Source: Chloroflexota bacterium (lineage in GTDB: Bacteria > Chloroflexota > Anaerolineae > Anaerolineales > Villigracilaceae). From it: a stretch of DNA of 64,000 nucleotides. The position numbers and the translations under genes were made by a program. The notes under the pieces were generated by a model. The model searched no databases and had not been told where the DNA came from. It saw only the letters and a list, made by a program, of their open reading frames with translations. Below, one piece after another: positions 40,224-48,619 of the stretch (positions are counted from its first letter, which is position 1; every line of letters begins with the position of its first letter). The stretch is taken from assembly GCA_013388685.1 (NCBI GenBank), contig JACAET010000003.1:1-64000 (forward strand), written 5' to 3'.

Positions 40224-41183
40224 TCAAGGTTGAAATTTGGGGCTGAAATTATTATCTGAGCCATGCGTCAACCGCGTTTGATTTACACCGTCCGCATTCA
40301 TTAAGTAGATTTCTGAATGACCATCCCTATCTGAGTGGAAAGCAATAAAACACCCGTCAGGAGACCACGCGGGGGAATAATTATTTGAAGTATTATTAGT
40401 CAAGCGAGTCATATCACTTCCATCTGAATTCATAGTAAAAATCTCATATGTTCCATCTGCTTGAGACGAAAAGGCTATTCTTTGTTCATCTGGAGACCAG
40501 CTAATATCAATCACTCCACTTGGCAGGTTAGCAAGCTCTAATTGCCTCTGGTTACTGCCATCTTCATCCATTGAATAAAGAATTGGTCCGCTAGTGAAAA
40601 CCCTTGCAAAGATGATTCGACGCAAACGAGGCAACCACGCGATGACATATGGGGTCGGCTCTGGGGAATTTGTAAGACGTTTCAAATTAGCTCCGTTAGC
40701 GCTATTCATCGTCCAAATTTGAAAATTGCCGTCCATCATGCTGGCAAAGGCAATCAATGTCCCATCTGGGGACCACACCGGACCAGAGTCTTCGCCAATA
40801 CTGTTTGTCAATTGTCTCTGGTTATTCCCATCTATATCAATTCGAAAAATTTCAAGGTCACCATTCTTACCAGATGTAAATGCCAATGATGTTCCATCAG
40901 GAGACCAAGAAAAAGTACTGCCAGTAACAACATGTTCGGCATAATAACTGCCATCAACATTTATGATGGATATGTAGTTTTCATCTGAGAAGGAACGGAT
41001 TGCAATTTTTTCCAGAGGGGATATATCGCCACAGGGTGCAACCGTTGAAACACTAGGAATGTCAACAACTCCGGTATATGTTGCACTGGGCGAAAGAAAA
41101 GGAGATGCAGGTACTCCGCCCTGCACTATCCCACACGAGGTTGTTGTTAATAGTATTACAACAGCAATAATCAACACTCGCAT
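40224..41183 (-). CDS. TolB-like beta-propeller lipoprotein
   Basis: A 319-residue exported protein. The signal peptide has a lipobox-like TTSC at about 14-17. Five or so WD40-like (PD40) repeats follow, each around SWSPDGTSLAFTS, VWSPDGTLIAFAS, SWSPDEQRIAFSS or AWSPDGCFIAFHS, alternating with IFRIDIDGNNQRQLTN-type strands. Such propellers bind proteins or glycans outside the cell. Its base composition is clearly more AT-rich than the flanking regions. It begins eight bases after the end of the amber-interrupted frame and is the last gene of the island. Confidence 0.85.
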   Translation of the reverse strand: MRVLIIAVVILLTTTSCGIVQGGVPASPFLSPSATYTGVVDIPSVSTVAPCGDISPLEKIAIRSFSDENYISIINVDGSYYAEHVVTGSTFSWSPDGTSLAFTSGKNGDLEIFRIDIDGNNQRQLTNSIGEDSGPVWSPDGTLIAFASMMDGNFQIWTMNSANGANLKRLTNSPEPTPYVIAWLPRLRRIIFARVFTSGPILYSMDEDGSNQRQLELANLPSGVIDISWSPDEQRIAFSSQADGTYEIFTMNSDGSDMTRLTNNTSNNYSPAWSPDGCFIAFHSDRDGHSEIYLMNADGVNQTRLTHGSDNNFSPKFQP

Positions 41184-41191
41184 GATAAAAC

Positions 41192-41431
41192 CTAAGGCTC
41201 ATTTTGGGGAATGGTCCAATCCAGAGATATTTCACCGGGAATCTCTTTCCATCCAGCAAGACGCCATAAGCGATGCAACACCTCGTCGCTATTATTGATA
41301 ACAACCCTATTCATTTCAATCCAGCGCAAGTCATCAACGCCAAATTGATATGTAGTGACAAAAGGCAGATTAAGATATAGATCACTACCACCAATAATAT
41401 AACCTGTTTCTCGAAAATGATATGTTCTTCC
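41192..41431 (-). pseudogene. In-frame continuation beyond an amber codon of the upstream gene
   Basis: After the TAG at 41432-41434 the same frame continues for 79 sense codons (GRTYHFRETGYIIGGSDLYL ... WKEIPGEISLDWTIPQNEP) to a TAG at 41192-41194. Composition and sense content look coding, with no other stop. Either the gene is broken by a nonsense change, the codon is read through, or the base is a sequencing error. Confidence 0.6.
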
Positions 41432-41824
41432 CTATACGGGATCATCTAAATCCTCTAAACGCTGGAACGTGTCATCGGTTGCTTTATTGAGAATCAATCT
41501 CCCGCGAGCATTGAAAGCGTTTAGCCATTCTTCATATTTGACTGCGTTGGGAGAGGACTTTTCCTCATAGACTTGAGGTGCACTATCCCACCATTCCACT
41601 TTAACATTTTTTGGGTCCAACGCATTTCCCGTAGAGCAAGCAACTAGCCCAGCTTTATCTGGGTTGTCACGAAGTGCAAATCGTTTTTCAAATCTGAAAT
41701 TTCGAGTATCCGCTAAATCTATCCACCAGGTGTACTTAAAGTCTACAGGGGTGAAATAAGAAGGATAAGGAGGAATCCCTTCAAGTTCAAAATAATCATA
41801 GACAATATATAGTGTACCTGCCAT
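41432..41824 (-). CDS. Hypothetical protein of the AT-rich island, interrupted by an amber codon
   Basis: 130 residues up to the TAG, about 210 if the codon is passed. No family recognised. The protein is rich in aromatic and acidic residues (MAGTLYIVYDYFELEGIPPY, YTWWIDLADTRNFRFEKRFA) and has no signal peptide. GGAGG lies before the ATG at 41824; in-frame Met codons at 41839 and 41836 lie further up. It sits between the MauE-like gene and the TolB-like lipoprotein, apparently in one transcript. Confidence 0.65.
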   Translation of the reverse strand: MAGTLYIVYDYFELEGIPPYPSYFTPVDFKYTWWIDLADTRNFRFEKRFALRDNPDKAGLVACSTGNALDPKNVKVEWWDSAPQVYEEKSSPNAVKYEEWLNAFNARGRLILNKATDDTFQRLEDLDDPV

Positions 41825-41835
41825 TGTAGCCTCCA

Positions 41836-42561
41836 TCACAAAGTTGCAGTTTGGCCACTACAACATGTGGGATCGTAATGATCGAGTTTTTGGCATTTAC
41901 AAGTTAAAGCGTGCGCTAATGAGGGTTTAAGCAAGGACGCGCCAAGTGACAATGCAAAGCTAAAAGCCAATTTCAAGAAATCCCGCCTAGATAGTTTTGC
42001 TGTACCTGAAGGACTCGAAGTCAAATAGCCGCTGAAATTCAGTTTACTAAGAGTGAGCCCTGCGCCAATCAATGTCAGTAACATCCCCATTATGGGTATT
42101 ATTCTGGTCAACTCACCAATAAACCAACCACTGTTCCCAATATGGGTTGGGTTGATATGGAAGGCTAAGGCACATAATGAAGCAGTCAGGAATAGAAAAC
42201 CTCGAACTACAGTTTGGTCGCCAATTTGCTCATTCGACATTGCTCCAAAACAACCGCAATTTATTTGCTTCCCCATCCGAGGAACCAATAACCCCAATAT
42301 TACAAAAGCACCAAACAGCATTATCGCAACAATCCCCCCGACCAAAATAACTTTTGGGATCAATAGCATTATTCCAGTGGAAATCTCTATTCCCATGATC
42401 ACGAATCCCGCTGTTGTTGCTATATTTTTATTAGGGATCCCCAATTCCTGTAACGGCTTCGAGATTGATTTGATATCAAAAGCCTTCGCAACACCAGCAA
42501 CAGTCAAAACTATGAAAAGAAAAAATCGGTTTATCAGGTCGAAAATCAGCGAGGTTTCCAT
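41836..42561 (-). CDS. MauE/DoxX-like membrane protein with Tat-like segment and Cys-rich tail
   Basis: 241 residues from the ATG at 42561. The N-terminal half is a MauE/DoxX four-helix membrane domain with the family's NCGCFG motif (C102, C104), associated with disulfide or redox maturation. After further membrane helices comes SRRDFLKLAF (191-200), a twin-arginine-like motif. A hydrophobic stretch ends in SLAHA, followed by a 23-residue tail with C221, C223, C233 and C234. It looks like a MauE domain joined to a Tat-exported Cys-rich peptide. An upstream in-frame ATG at 42621 is possible. AT-rich; belongs to the island. Confidence 0.7.
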   Translation of the reverse strand: METSLIFDLINRFFLFIVLTVAGVAKAFDIKSISKPLQELGIPNKNIATTAGFVIMGIEISTGIMLLIPKVILVGGIVAIMLFGAFVILGLLVPRMGKQINCGCFGAMSNEQIGDQTVVRGFLFLTASLCALAFHINPTHIGNSGWFIGELTRIIPIMGMLLTLIGAGLTLSKLNFSGYLTSSPSGTAKLSRRDFLKLAFSFALSLGASLLKPSLAHALTCKCQKLDHYDPTCCSGQTATL

Positions 42562-42739
42562 TAGGTGTCTTCTAGGTGTCTTCCTTTCACCATAGAAATG
42601 GCTGACCATGTTCCAACGCAAGAATTAAATCACATGCCATTGGCGCTTTTCACAAATCTCAATATTCTCAGGTCACCACATTATGTTTCCCCGAAATAAG
42701 AACTGCCATGATTTCAGTATACTCATCAGCACGATGGAG

Positions 42740-42964
42740 TCAACTACGGATTCCCGTGATTTCTGCTTCATGGGAAGTTAACCGATTAACGGCTTCAATA
42801 AGATTCCTCGCCTTGAGTTTTTTGTATATGCGCCTTAGGTGATATTCGACTGTATTTTCAGAGATACAAAGTTCCACGCCAATTTCCTTGTTGCGTTTCC
42901 CTTTCGCAACAAGATCCAAAACTTCAAATTCCCTACTGGTCAAGAACAATTTTGCTTTCGACAT
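42740..42964 (-). CDS. Small LuxR-type helix-turn-helix regulator
   Basis: A 74-residue protein made almost wholly of a GerE/LuxR DNA-binding domain: LTSREFEVLDLVAKGKRNKE followed by IGVELCISENTVEYHLRRIY. No receiver or sensor domain. AGAGGGAG precedes the ATG. It is the first gene of the AT-rich island and probably controls the MauE-like, amber-interrupted and TolB-like genes downstream. Confidence 0.85.
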   Translation of the reverse strand: MSKAKLFLTSREFEVLDLVAKGKRNKEIGVELCISENTVEYHLRRIYKKLKARNLIEAVNRLTSHEAEITGIRS

Positions 42965-43067
42965 TGAGTCTCCCTCTAATAGAGCGCAAACTCAGAATTC
43001 AACAAACCAATTCATATGTTGCTCACCACGCAACACGTATCCCGCAACCCTGCCCTGAACTTGTCGA

Positions 43068-43165
43068 AGGGTCTAATACCTCCCCCTCCTCACCTCCACC
43101 TCAGGATTCGCCAACTGCCCCACCCCAACCCTCCCCAAATCCATTGGATTTGGGGAGGGTGTCAT
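43068..43165. repeat. Pyrimidine-rich dispersed repeat
   Basis: CCTCCCCCTCCTCACCTCCA on the left, and CCTCCCCAAATCCA mirrored by TGGATTTGGGGAGG on the right, between the LuxR-type gene and the formate dehydrogenase gene. The right-hand hairpin (about 43130-43158) is perfect over 14 bases. Confidence 0.55.
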
Positions 43166-43181
43166 GAAGTGACGGGAGGGG

Positions 43182-45431
43182 CTAATATCTTCCTCTTGCA
43201 ACAACAATATCTGGGTTGGGAAGTTCGCTTTCCCTCGCGGGGAACACCTGCACCGCGCACGCCTTGAACTCGGGGATTAACGCCTGCGGGTCGAGAGCGT
43301 CGTTCGTCAGCAGGTTCGCGGCGGCTTCGGCGAAATGCCACGGGATGAACACCACGCCCACAGACGTCTTCTCGGTGACGGTGGCGCGCAAAACAATTTC
43401 GCCGCGGCGTGACGTCACGCGCACGGGCATGTTATTCATGATGCCGTGCATCTCCGCGTCCGCGGGGTGCATCTCGACGCGCGCTTCGGGGTACGCCTCA
43501 TTCAGCGCCGAGTTGCGCGTCATCGTGCCGCCGTGCCAGTGTTCGAGCAGGCGCCCCGTCGTCAGAATGAACGGATACTCGTCATCGGCTTCCTCCATCA
43601 CGGGCACATAATCGAGCACGTGGAATTTTCCGCGCCCGCTGGGGAAGGTCTCGGTAAACAGCGTCGGCGTGCCGGAATGATTCAAATCAGGCACGGGATA
43701 AATCAACCCGACCTTTTCGATTCGTTCATACGTCACGCCCGCGTAATCCTTGTTGACGGACGCCATCTCACGCAGGATTTCTTCGGGGGACTCGTAATCC
43801 CATCTCGCAGACTTTTCGCGTCCCAAACGGACCTCGAGCCGGGTCGCCAAATCGCAGAGAATTTTCCAGTCTGGACGCGCCAGCCCGCGGGGCGCGAGAG
43901 CCGTCCGCACCCGTTGGACTCGCCGATCCGTGTTGGTGAACGTCCCATCCTTTTCCGCGAACGGAGTCGCAGGCAGGAAGACATCCGCAAACGCGCCGGA
44001 CTCGTTGATGAACAAATCCTGCGCCACGAGAAATTCGAGTTGCGTCATGTGCTTACGCGTCTCGTTGAGGTTCGGCTCAGACATCATCGGGTTCTCGCCC
44101 ATGATGTACAACGCCCGCACGCCGCCTTCGTGAGCATGACTGAGGATTTCGGTGGTGGTGAGACCGAGTTTGCGCGAGAGACCGCCCGGCTCGATGTTCC
44201 ATGCCTGTTCCCATTTGCGGGCGTTTTCTTCGTTGTCCACACGCATGTAGCCGGGATAATGGAACGGCATCGCGCCCATGTCGCTCGCGCCCTGCACATT
44301 GTTCTGTCCGCGCAGCGGATTCAACCCCGTGCCTTCGCGCCCGATATGCCCCGTGAGAAACGCCAGATGGATGAGCGCCATCGCGCTGGCAGTGCCGTGC
44401 GAAAGTTGTGAGATGCCCATGCCCCAATAGATCGCGCCGTTCTTCGCCGCGGCATACATGCGCGCCGCTTTGCGAATATCTTCGGCAGGCACGCCCGAAA
44501 GTTCCTCGGCGTATTCTGGCGTGAACTTTTCCAGCGATTCGACGTATTCGCTGAAGCCCTCAGTGCGCGAGTTGACGAATTCCCAATTTACCAAATTCTC
44601 TTTCACGATGACGTGCGCCATTGCGCTAAAGATCGGCACGTTCGTTCCGGGTTTGAGCGGCAGCCACATCTCGGCGAAGTCCACCAGATCAATGCGGCGC
44701 GGGTCAACCACAATCATCTTCGCGCCGTGTTTCTGCACCGCTTCCTTCATCTGCAGCGCAATGATGGGATGATTCTCGCCTGTGTTCGAGCCTGTGACAA
44801 TGAACACGTCATTCTGAATCACTTGTGACGCCGTATTGCTCATCGCCGAGGAACCAATCGCCTTTTGCAGCGCTACGACTGAACCCGCATGACACAATCG
44901 CGTGCAGTGGTCCACGTTATTCGTTCTGAACAACGCACGGAACATTTTCTGCAACAGGTAATTATCTTCGTTGGTGGCTTTGGCGCAGCAATAGACCGCC
45001 ATCGCGTCCGAACCGTCGCGTTTGTAGATTTCAACTAATTTATCGGCAGTGATGTTGAGCGCAGTATCCCAATCCGTTTCCACCCAGTCCCAGAGATTAG
45101 AGAGTAGAGAATTAGAGATTGGTTTTCCGTCGGTGCTGACTGCAAATACTTGTTCACGTCCTTCGGGCTTTGGTTTTCCTTCGAGCAGATACCTCCGCAC
45201 CAGCGGCGTAGTGACACGTTTCGGGTGATAGATGAAGTCGTAGCCGAAGCGTCCCTTGACGCAGAGGTTTCCGTGATTGACTGGCGAATCGAACGGCGAG
45301 GTGACCTTGAAGATGAAATCGTCCTTGACGTGAAGTTGCAAATTACAACCAACGCCACAATAGGGGCAGGTTGTAGTAACAACCTTGTCAGCGATAACGC
45401 GATTCGAATCAAGCTTTACTTCCGCAACCAT
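43182..45431 (-). CDS. Formate dehydrogenase catalytic subunit, cysteine form
   Basis: A 749-residue molybdopterin/tungstopterin oxidoreductase. The 4Fe-4S site is CPYCGVGC (C22, C25, C29) plus C57. The metal-ligand position is cysteine (C180 in HCTRLCHAGS) where the neighbour has Sec. LRGQNNVQGASDMG and the C-terminal molydopterin-dinucleotide-binding domain (MTRNSALNEAYPEARVEMHP region) are present. Relative to the paralogue, about 25 residues are inserted near 84-120, partly encoded by an ATTAGAGATTAG-type repeat. AGGAGGTG precedes the ATG. A terminator separates it from the Sec paralogue, so it may be expressed separately. Confidence 0.9.
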   Translation of the reverse strand: MVAEVKLDSNRVIADKVVTTTCPYCGVGCNLQLHVKDDFIFKVTSPFDSPVNHGNLCVKGRFGYDFIYHPKRVTTPLVRRYLLEGKPKPEGREQVFAVSTDGKPISNSLLSNLWDWVETDWDTALNITADKLVEIYKRDGSDAMAVYCCAKATNEDNYLLQKMFRALFRTNNVDHCTRLCHAGSVVALQKAIGSSAMSNTASQVIQNDVFIVTGSNTGENHPIIALQMKEAVQKHGAKMIVVDPRRIDLVDFAEMWLPLKPGTNVPIFSAMAHVIVKENLVNWEFVNSRTEGFSEYVESLEKFTPEYAEELSGVPAEDIRKAARMYAAAKNGAIYWGMGISQLSHGTASAMALIHLAFLTGHIGREGTGLNPLRGQNNVQGASDMGAMPFHYPGYMRVDNEENARKWEQAWNIEPGGLSRKLGLTTTEILSHAHEGGVRALYIMGENPMMSEPNLNETRKHMTQLEFLVAQDLFINESGAFADVFLPATPFAEKDGTFTNTDRRVQRVRTALAPRGLARPDWKILCDLATRLEVRLGREKSARWDYESPEEILREMASVNKDYAGVTYERIEKVGLIYPVPDLNHSGTPTLFTETFPSGRGKFHVLDYVPVMEEADDEYPFILTTGRLLEHWHGGTMTRNSALNEAYPEARVEMHPADAEMHGIMNNMPVRVTSRRGEIVLRATVTEKTSVGVVFIPWHFAEAAANLLTNDALDPQALIPEFKACAVQVFPARESELPNPDIVVARGRY

Positions 45432-45444
45432 TAAGACACCTCCT

Positions 45445-45532
45445 GACCTATCCCCCCCTCCCCCCCTTTCCTTGAAGGAAAGGGGGAATCACTGCTCCCC
45501 TTCCCTCGAGGGAAGGAGTCGGGGGATAGGTC
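45445..45532. repeat. Element with 12-base perfect terminal inverted repeats
   Basis: GACCTATCCCCC at the left end and GGGGGATAGGTC at the right end, enclosing two inner hairpins (CCCCCTTTCCTT/AAGGAAAGGGGG and CCTTCCCTCGAGGGAAGG). It lies between the two formate dehydrogenase catalytic genes. Confidence 0.65.
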
Positions 45533-45568
45533 AAACAAAAACGCCCCGCGCATTGCCTGCACGGGGCG
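45532..45568 (-). terminator. Terminator after the selenocysteine formate dehydrogenase gene
   Basis: Minus strand CGCCCCG and CGGGGCG pair across a 13-base loop and are followed directly by TTTTTGTTTGA. It is 20 bases after the stop codon. Confidence 0.75.
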
Positions 45569-45588
45569 GATTCATGCGCTGGGCGCAA

Positions 45589-47679
45589 TTATACCCTCTC
45601 GATTTTCACCGCGCTGACCTTGAACTCCGGAATCTTCGCCACCGGGTCCACCGCCGCGCCGGTCAGCGCGTTGGTGGGCACCTCGACAAAATGGAAGTTC
45701 ATAAAGACCATGCCGCGCGGCAGTTTATTCGTGAGGCAGGCTTTGCCGGTCGCTTCGCCGCGGCGGGAGGTGACGCGGATCATGTCGCCCGTTTCGATGC
45801 CGAGTTCCACGCCGTCTTCCTCGTTGATCTGGATCTCGCCCTCCGGCACGATCCAATCGAGCCCCTCCGAACGGCGGCTCAACGTCCCGCCGTGCCAGTG
45901 CTGGAGGACGCGTCCCGTGTTCAAGACGAACGGATATTCCTCGTCGGGGTTTTCGGCGGGTTCGCGGAAGGTCAACGGCGTAAATTTGCCGAGTCCGCGC
46001 GTGAACTTCTCCTTGTGCAGGATCGGCGTGCCGGGATGATCCGGCGCGGGGCAGGGCCACTGCAACCCGTGTGGATCGAGCCGTTCGTAACTGATCCCAG
46101 CCATGGACGGAGTCAGAGCCGCAATCTCGCGGTACACGTCCGCGGCTCCGGCGTAGTTCCAGTCCGAGACGGGACGAATCACATCCGAGGACGTCTTCCC
46201 GTTCGAACCGCTTAAGCGTTTGCCCAGATCGCAGATGATGTCGAGGTCACGCCGCGCATCGCCGGGAATGGGCAGCGCCGGGCGTACCCGTTGCACGCGT
46301 CGCTCGGTGTTCGTGAATGTGCCTTCCTTCTCGGCAAAACTGACGCCAGGCAGGACCACATGCGCCATCTGCGCGGTTTCATTGAGGAAAATATCCTGCA
46401 CGGCAAGGAATTCGATCTCTTCCAACGCCTCGCGCACATGGTTGGTGTTCGGGTCGGAGAGCATCGGGTTCTCGCCCATGATGTACAACGCCTTGATGCG
46501 CCCCTCCAGCACGCCATTCATCAACTCGGTGACGGTCAGCCCGGGCTTTGGCGGGATCTTCACCGAAGTCTGCCACGCCGCTTCGAATTTCGCGCGCACG
46601 TTTTCATCGGCAACCGGCTGATAGCCCGTGATGACGTTCGGAAGCCCGCCCACATCGCACGCGCCCTGCACGTTATTCTGTCCCCGAAGGGGATTGACGC
46701 CCGTGCCGGGTCTGCCGAAGTTGCCGGTCAGCAAAGCGAGATTCGCCAGTGCCTGGACGTTATCCACGCCGTGTGACGACTGCGTGATGCCCATCGCCCA
46801 GAAGATCGCGGCGCTTCCCGCGCGACCGTAGACCTGCGCGGCTTCGACGATCATTTCCGCCGGGACGCCGGTCACGTCCTCCCCCCATTGCGGCGTACAG
46901 TCCTTGACCGCCTCTTTGAAGGCGTCGAAGTTTTCCGTGCGCGCCGCGATGAACTCTTTATCCTCCAACCCTTCCGCAAGGATGACGTGCGCCATCGCGT
47001 TGAGCAGCGCCACATCCGTGCCCGAACGCGGGCGGATATGGATCGCCGCAAAATTCGATAGTTCGATCTCCCGCGGGTCAACCAGGATCAACTTTGCGCC
47101 GTGCCTGCGAACCGCCTTCTTCATCTCCAAACTGATGACCGGATGCGCCTCGGTGGTGTTACTGCCCGTAACGAGCAGAACATCCGCCTGGTGAATATCC
47201 GCGATGGAATTGGTCATCGCGCCCGAACCCAGTGTTGCCGCCAGACCGGCGACAGAACTGGAGTGTCAGAGCCGCGCGCAGTGATCCACGTTGTTCGTGC
47301 CGATCAGTCCGCGCGCCACCTTCTGCAGAAGATAATTTTCCTCGTTCGTACACTTGGCTGAAACGAGAAAACCAATCGAGTCGGGTCCGTATTGATCACG
47401 AATTTCCAGCAGCCGCGAGGCGACGTGTCCCATCGCCTCATCCCACGACGAAGGAACAAGTTCACCGTTTTTCCGCATCAGCGGTTTCGTCAACCGGTCC
47501 TTCGCGTGGACGAAATCGTAGCCGAAGCGTCCCTTCACGCACAGATTCCCGTGATTGGCGGGCGCATCGAACGGCGACGTGACGCGATACACAATATCCT
47601 CCTTGATGTGCAGGTTCAGCATACACCCCACGCCGCAATATGGACAAGTCGTTGTTACTATTCTGTCGGGTTTGATCAT
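45589..47679 (-). CDS. fdhA: Formate dehydrogenase catalytic subunit, selenocysteine form
   Basis: 696 residues if the in-frame TGA at 47266-47268 is read as selenocysteine (U138). Before it the frame ends VDHCARL; after it, in the same frame, comes HSSSVAGLAATLGSGAMTN, exactly the FdhF/FdhA active-site context. The 4Fe-4S ligands are C12, C15, C19 and C47. A SECIS-like hairpin with a GGUCU loop begins just past the UGA. The ATG at 47679 follows GGAG at good spacing; a GTG two codons earlier is possible. Ordinary gene callers split this gene in two. It follows the NuoEF-like and Fe-S subunit genes, so electrons probably go to NAD+ and/or ferredoxin. Confidence 0.93.
47229..47268 (-). promoter_or_regulatory. 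Selenocysteine UGA codon and bacterial SECIS hairpin
   Basis: Minus strand, 3' of the UGA (47266-47268): lower stem CCAGT/ACTGG (47257-47261 with 47229-47233), upper stem TGTCGCC/GGCGGCA and apical loop GGTCT. A GGUCU loop about 18 bases after the UGA is the classic feature of the E. coli fdhF SECIS bound by SelB. Confidence 0.88.
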
Positions 47680-47695
47680 GGTCACTCCATATTGG

Positions 47696-47827
47696 TAATT
47701 GGTAAATGATAATCAGTACTTCACGAAAGCGCATAATTGGCGTTCTCTAACGCCAGTTTTGCGCTAGAGAGCGCACACTACTACGCGAGGTTTTCGTGGT
47801 CTACTGATAATTACCATTTACCAATTA
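47696..47827. repeat. MITE-like element with long terminal inverted repeats
   Basis: The ends TAATTGGTAAATGATAAT and ATTACCATTTACCAATTA are followed inward by CAGTACTTCACGAAA / TTTTCGTGGTCTACTG. Inner hairpins are GGCGTTCTCTAACGCC and GCGCTAGAGAGCGC. The right end supplies the stop codon of the Fe-S subunit gene. No coding frame inside. Confidence 0.7.
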
Positions 47828-48514
47828 CTTCTTTCGCTTCTTTCTTCCTGTACTCAAAACACTGATTTCCTCAGGACTGACACCCTGCTCCAGTAAATAC
47901 TGCCGTTTCGATTTCAACGCGCCCGTCGGGCAGACGCCCACACACTGACCGCACAACACACATGTTGTTTCAGGAATGGCTTTGTCGAAGAACGTGCCGA
48001 TCTGCGTCTCGTAGCCGCGCCCCTCGAAATTGATGGCGTACGTGTACTGCGCGTCGTCCGCACAGACCTGCACGCAACGCCAGCACAGCAGGCACTTCGA
48101 GTAATCGCGGATGTACATCGGGTTGTCGTCCTTGATCTCCGACTCGCGGCGGATGGCATCCGGGAAGCGGTCCGCGCTCGCGCCGTACTCGTCCATCATC
48201 GTCAGGATCTCCGGCGCATCGGACAAATCCATTGTAGACGCCAGCATCTCCAGGATGGTCTTTCTTGCGCGGATGACCTTCTCGCTTCGCGTCCGGACCT
48301 TGATGTCCTTCACCGCTTGGACAACGCATGCAGGCTGGAGCACCCTCCACCCCTCCACTTCGACAACACAGATGCGGCACAAACCATTTGCCGTGGTCGC
48401 TTCGTGCCAGCAGATCGTGGGAATCTCGATCCCGTTCTCGCGTGCGGCTTCAAGGAGGGTCATGCCGTCTTCGACTGTGATTTCCTTGCCATCCATAACA
48501 AATGAAACACTCAT
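47825..48514 (-). CDS. Formate dehydrogenase iron-sulfur subunit (HoxU/NuoG N-terminal-like)
   Basis: 229 residues. The N-terminal 2Fe-2S ferredoxin domain has C35, C46, C49 and C63. Two 4Fe-4S clusters follow: [11 protein letters not shown] at about 143-153 and [15 protein letters not shown] at about 185-199. The His-Cys cluster region found in many NuoG/HoxU proteins lacks its ligands. It should carry electrons between the NuoEF-like flavoprotein and the FdhA subunit. The ATG at 48514 follows AGAGG. The Lys/Arg-rich C-terminus ends within a repeat element. Confidence 0.9.
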   Translation of the reverse strand: MSVSFVMDGKEITVEDGMTLLEAARENGIEIPTICWHEATTANGLCRICVVEVEGWRVLQPACVVQAVKDIKVRTRSEKVIRARKTILEMLASTMDLSDAPEILTMMDEYGASADRFPDAIRRESEIKDDNPMYIRDYSKCLLCWRCVQVCADDAQYTYAINFEGRGYETQIGTFFDKAIPETTCVLCGQCVGVCPTGALKSKRQYLLEQGVSPEEISVLSTGRKKRKK

Positions 48515-48619
48515 AGGACCTCTGCCAACCGGACCGCCAACCGCTGACAACCGACCACATCCATGCGGTCTGTTGTCAATCGTCTGCCGTTCCGAAATTC
48601 ATCCTTTATCGCTCATTCT

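Noticed and set aside
41432..41434. Pyrrolysine reading of the TAG
   Set aside because: No pyl genes or methylamine methyltransferase context in the window; a nonsense change or sequence error is simpler.
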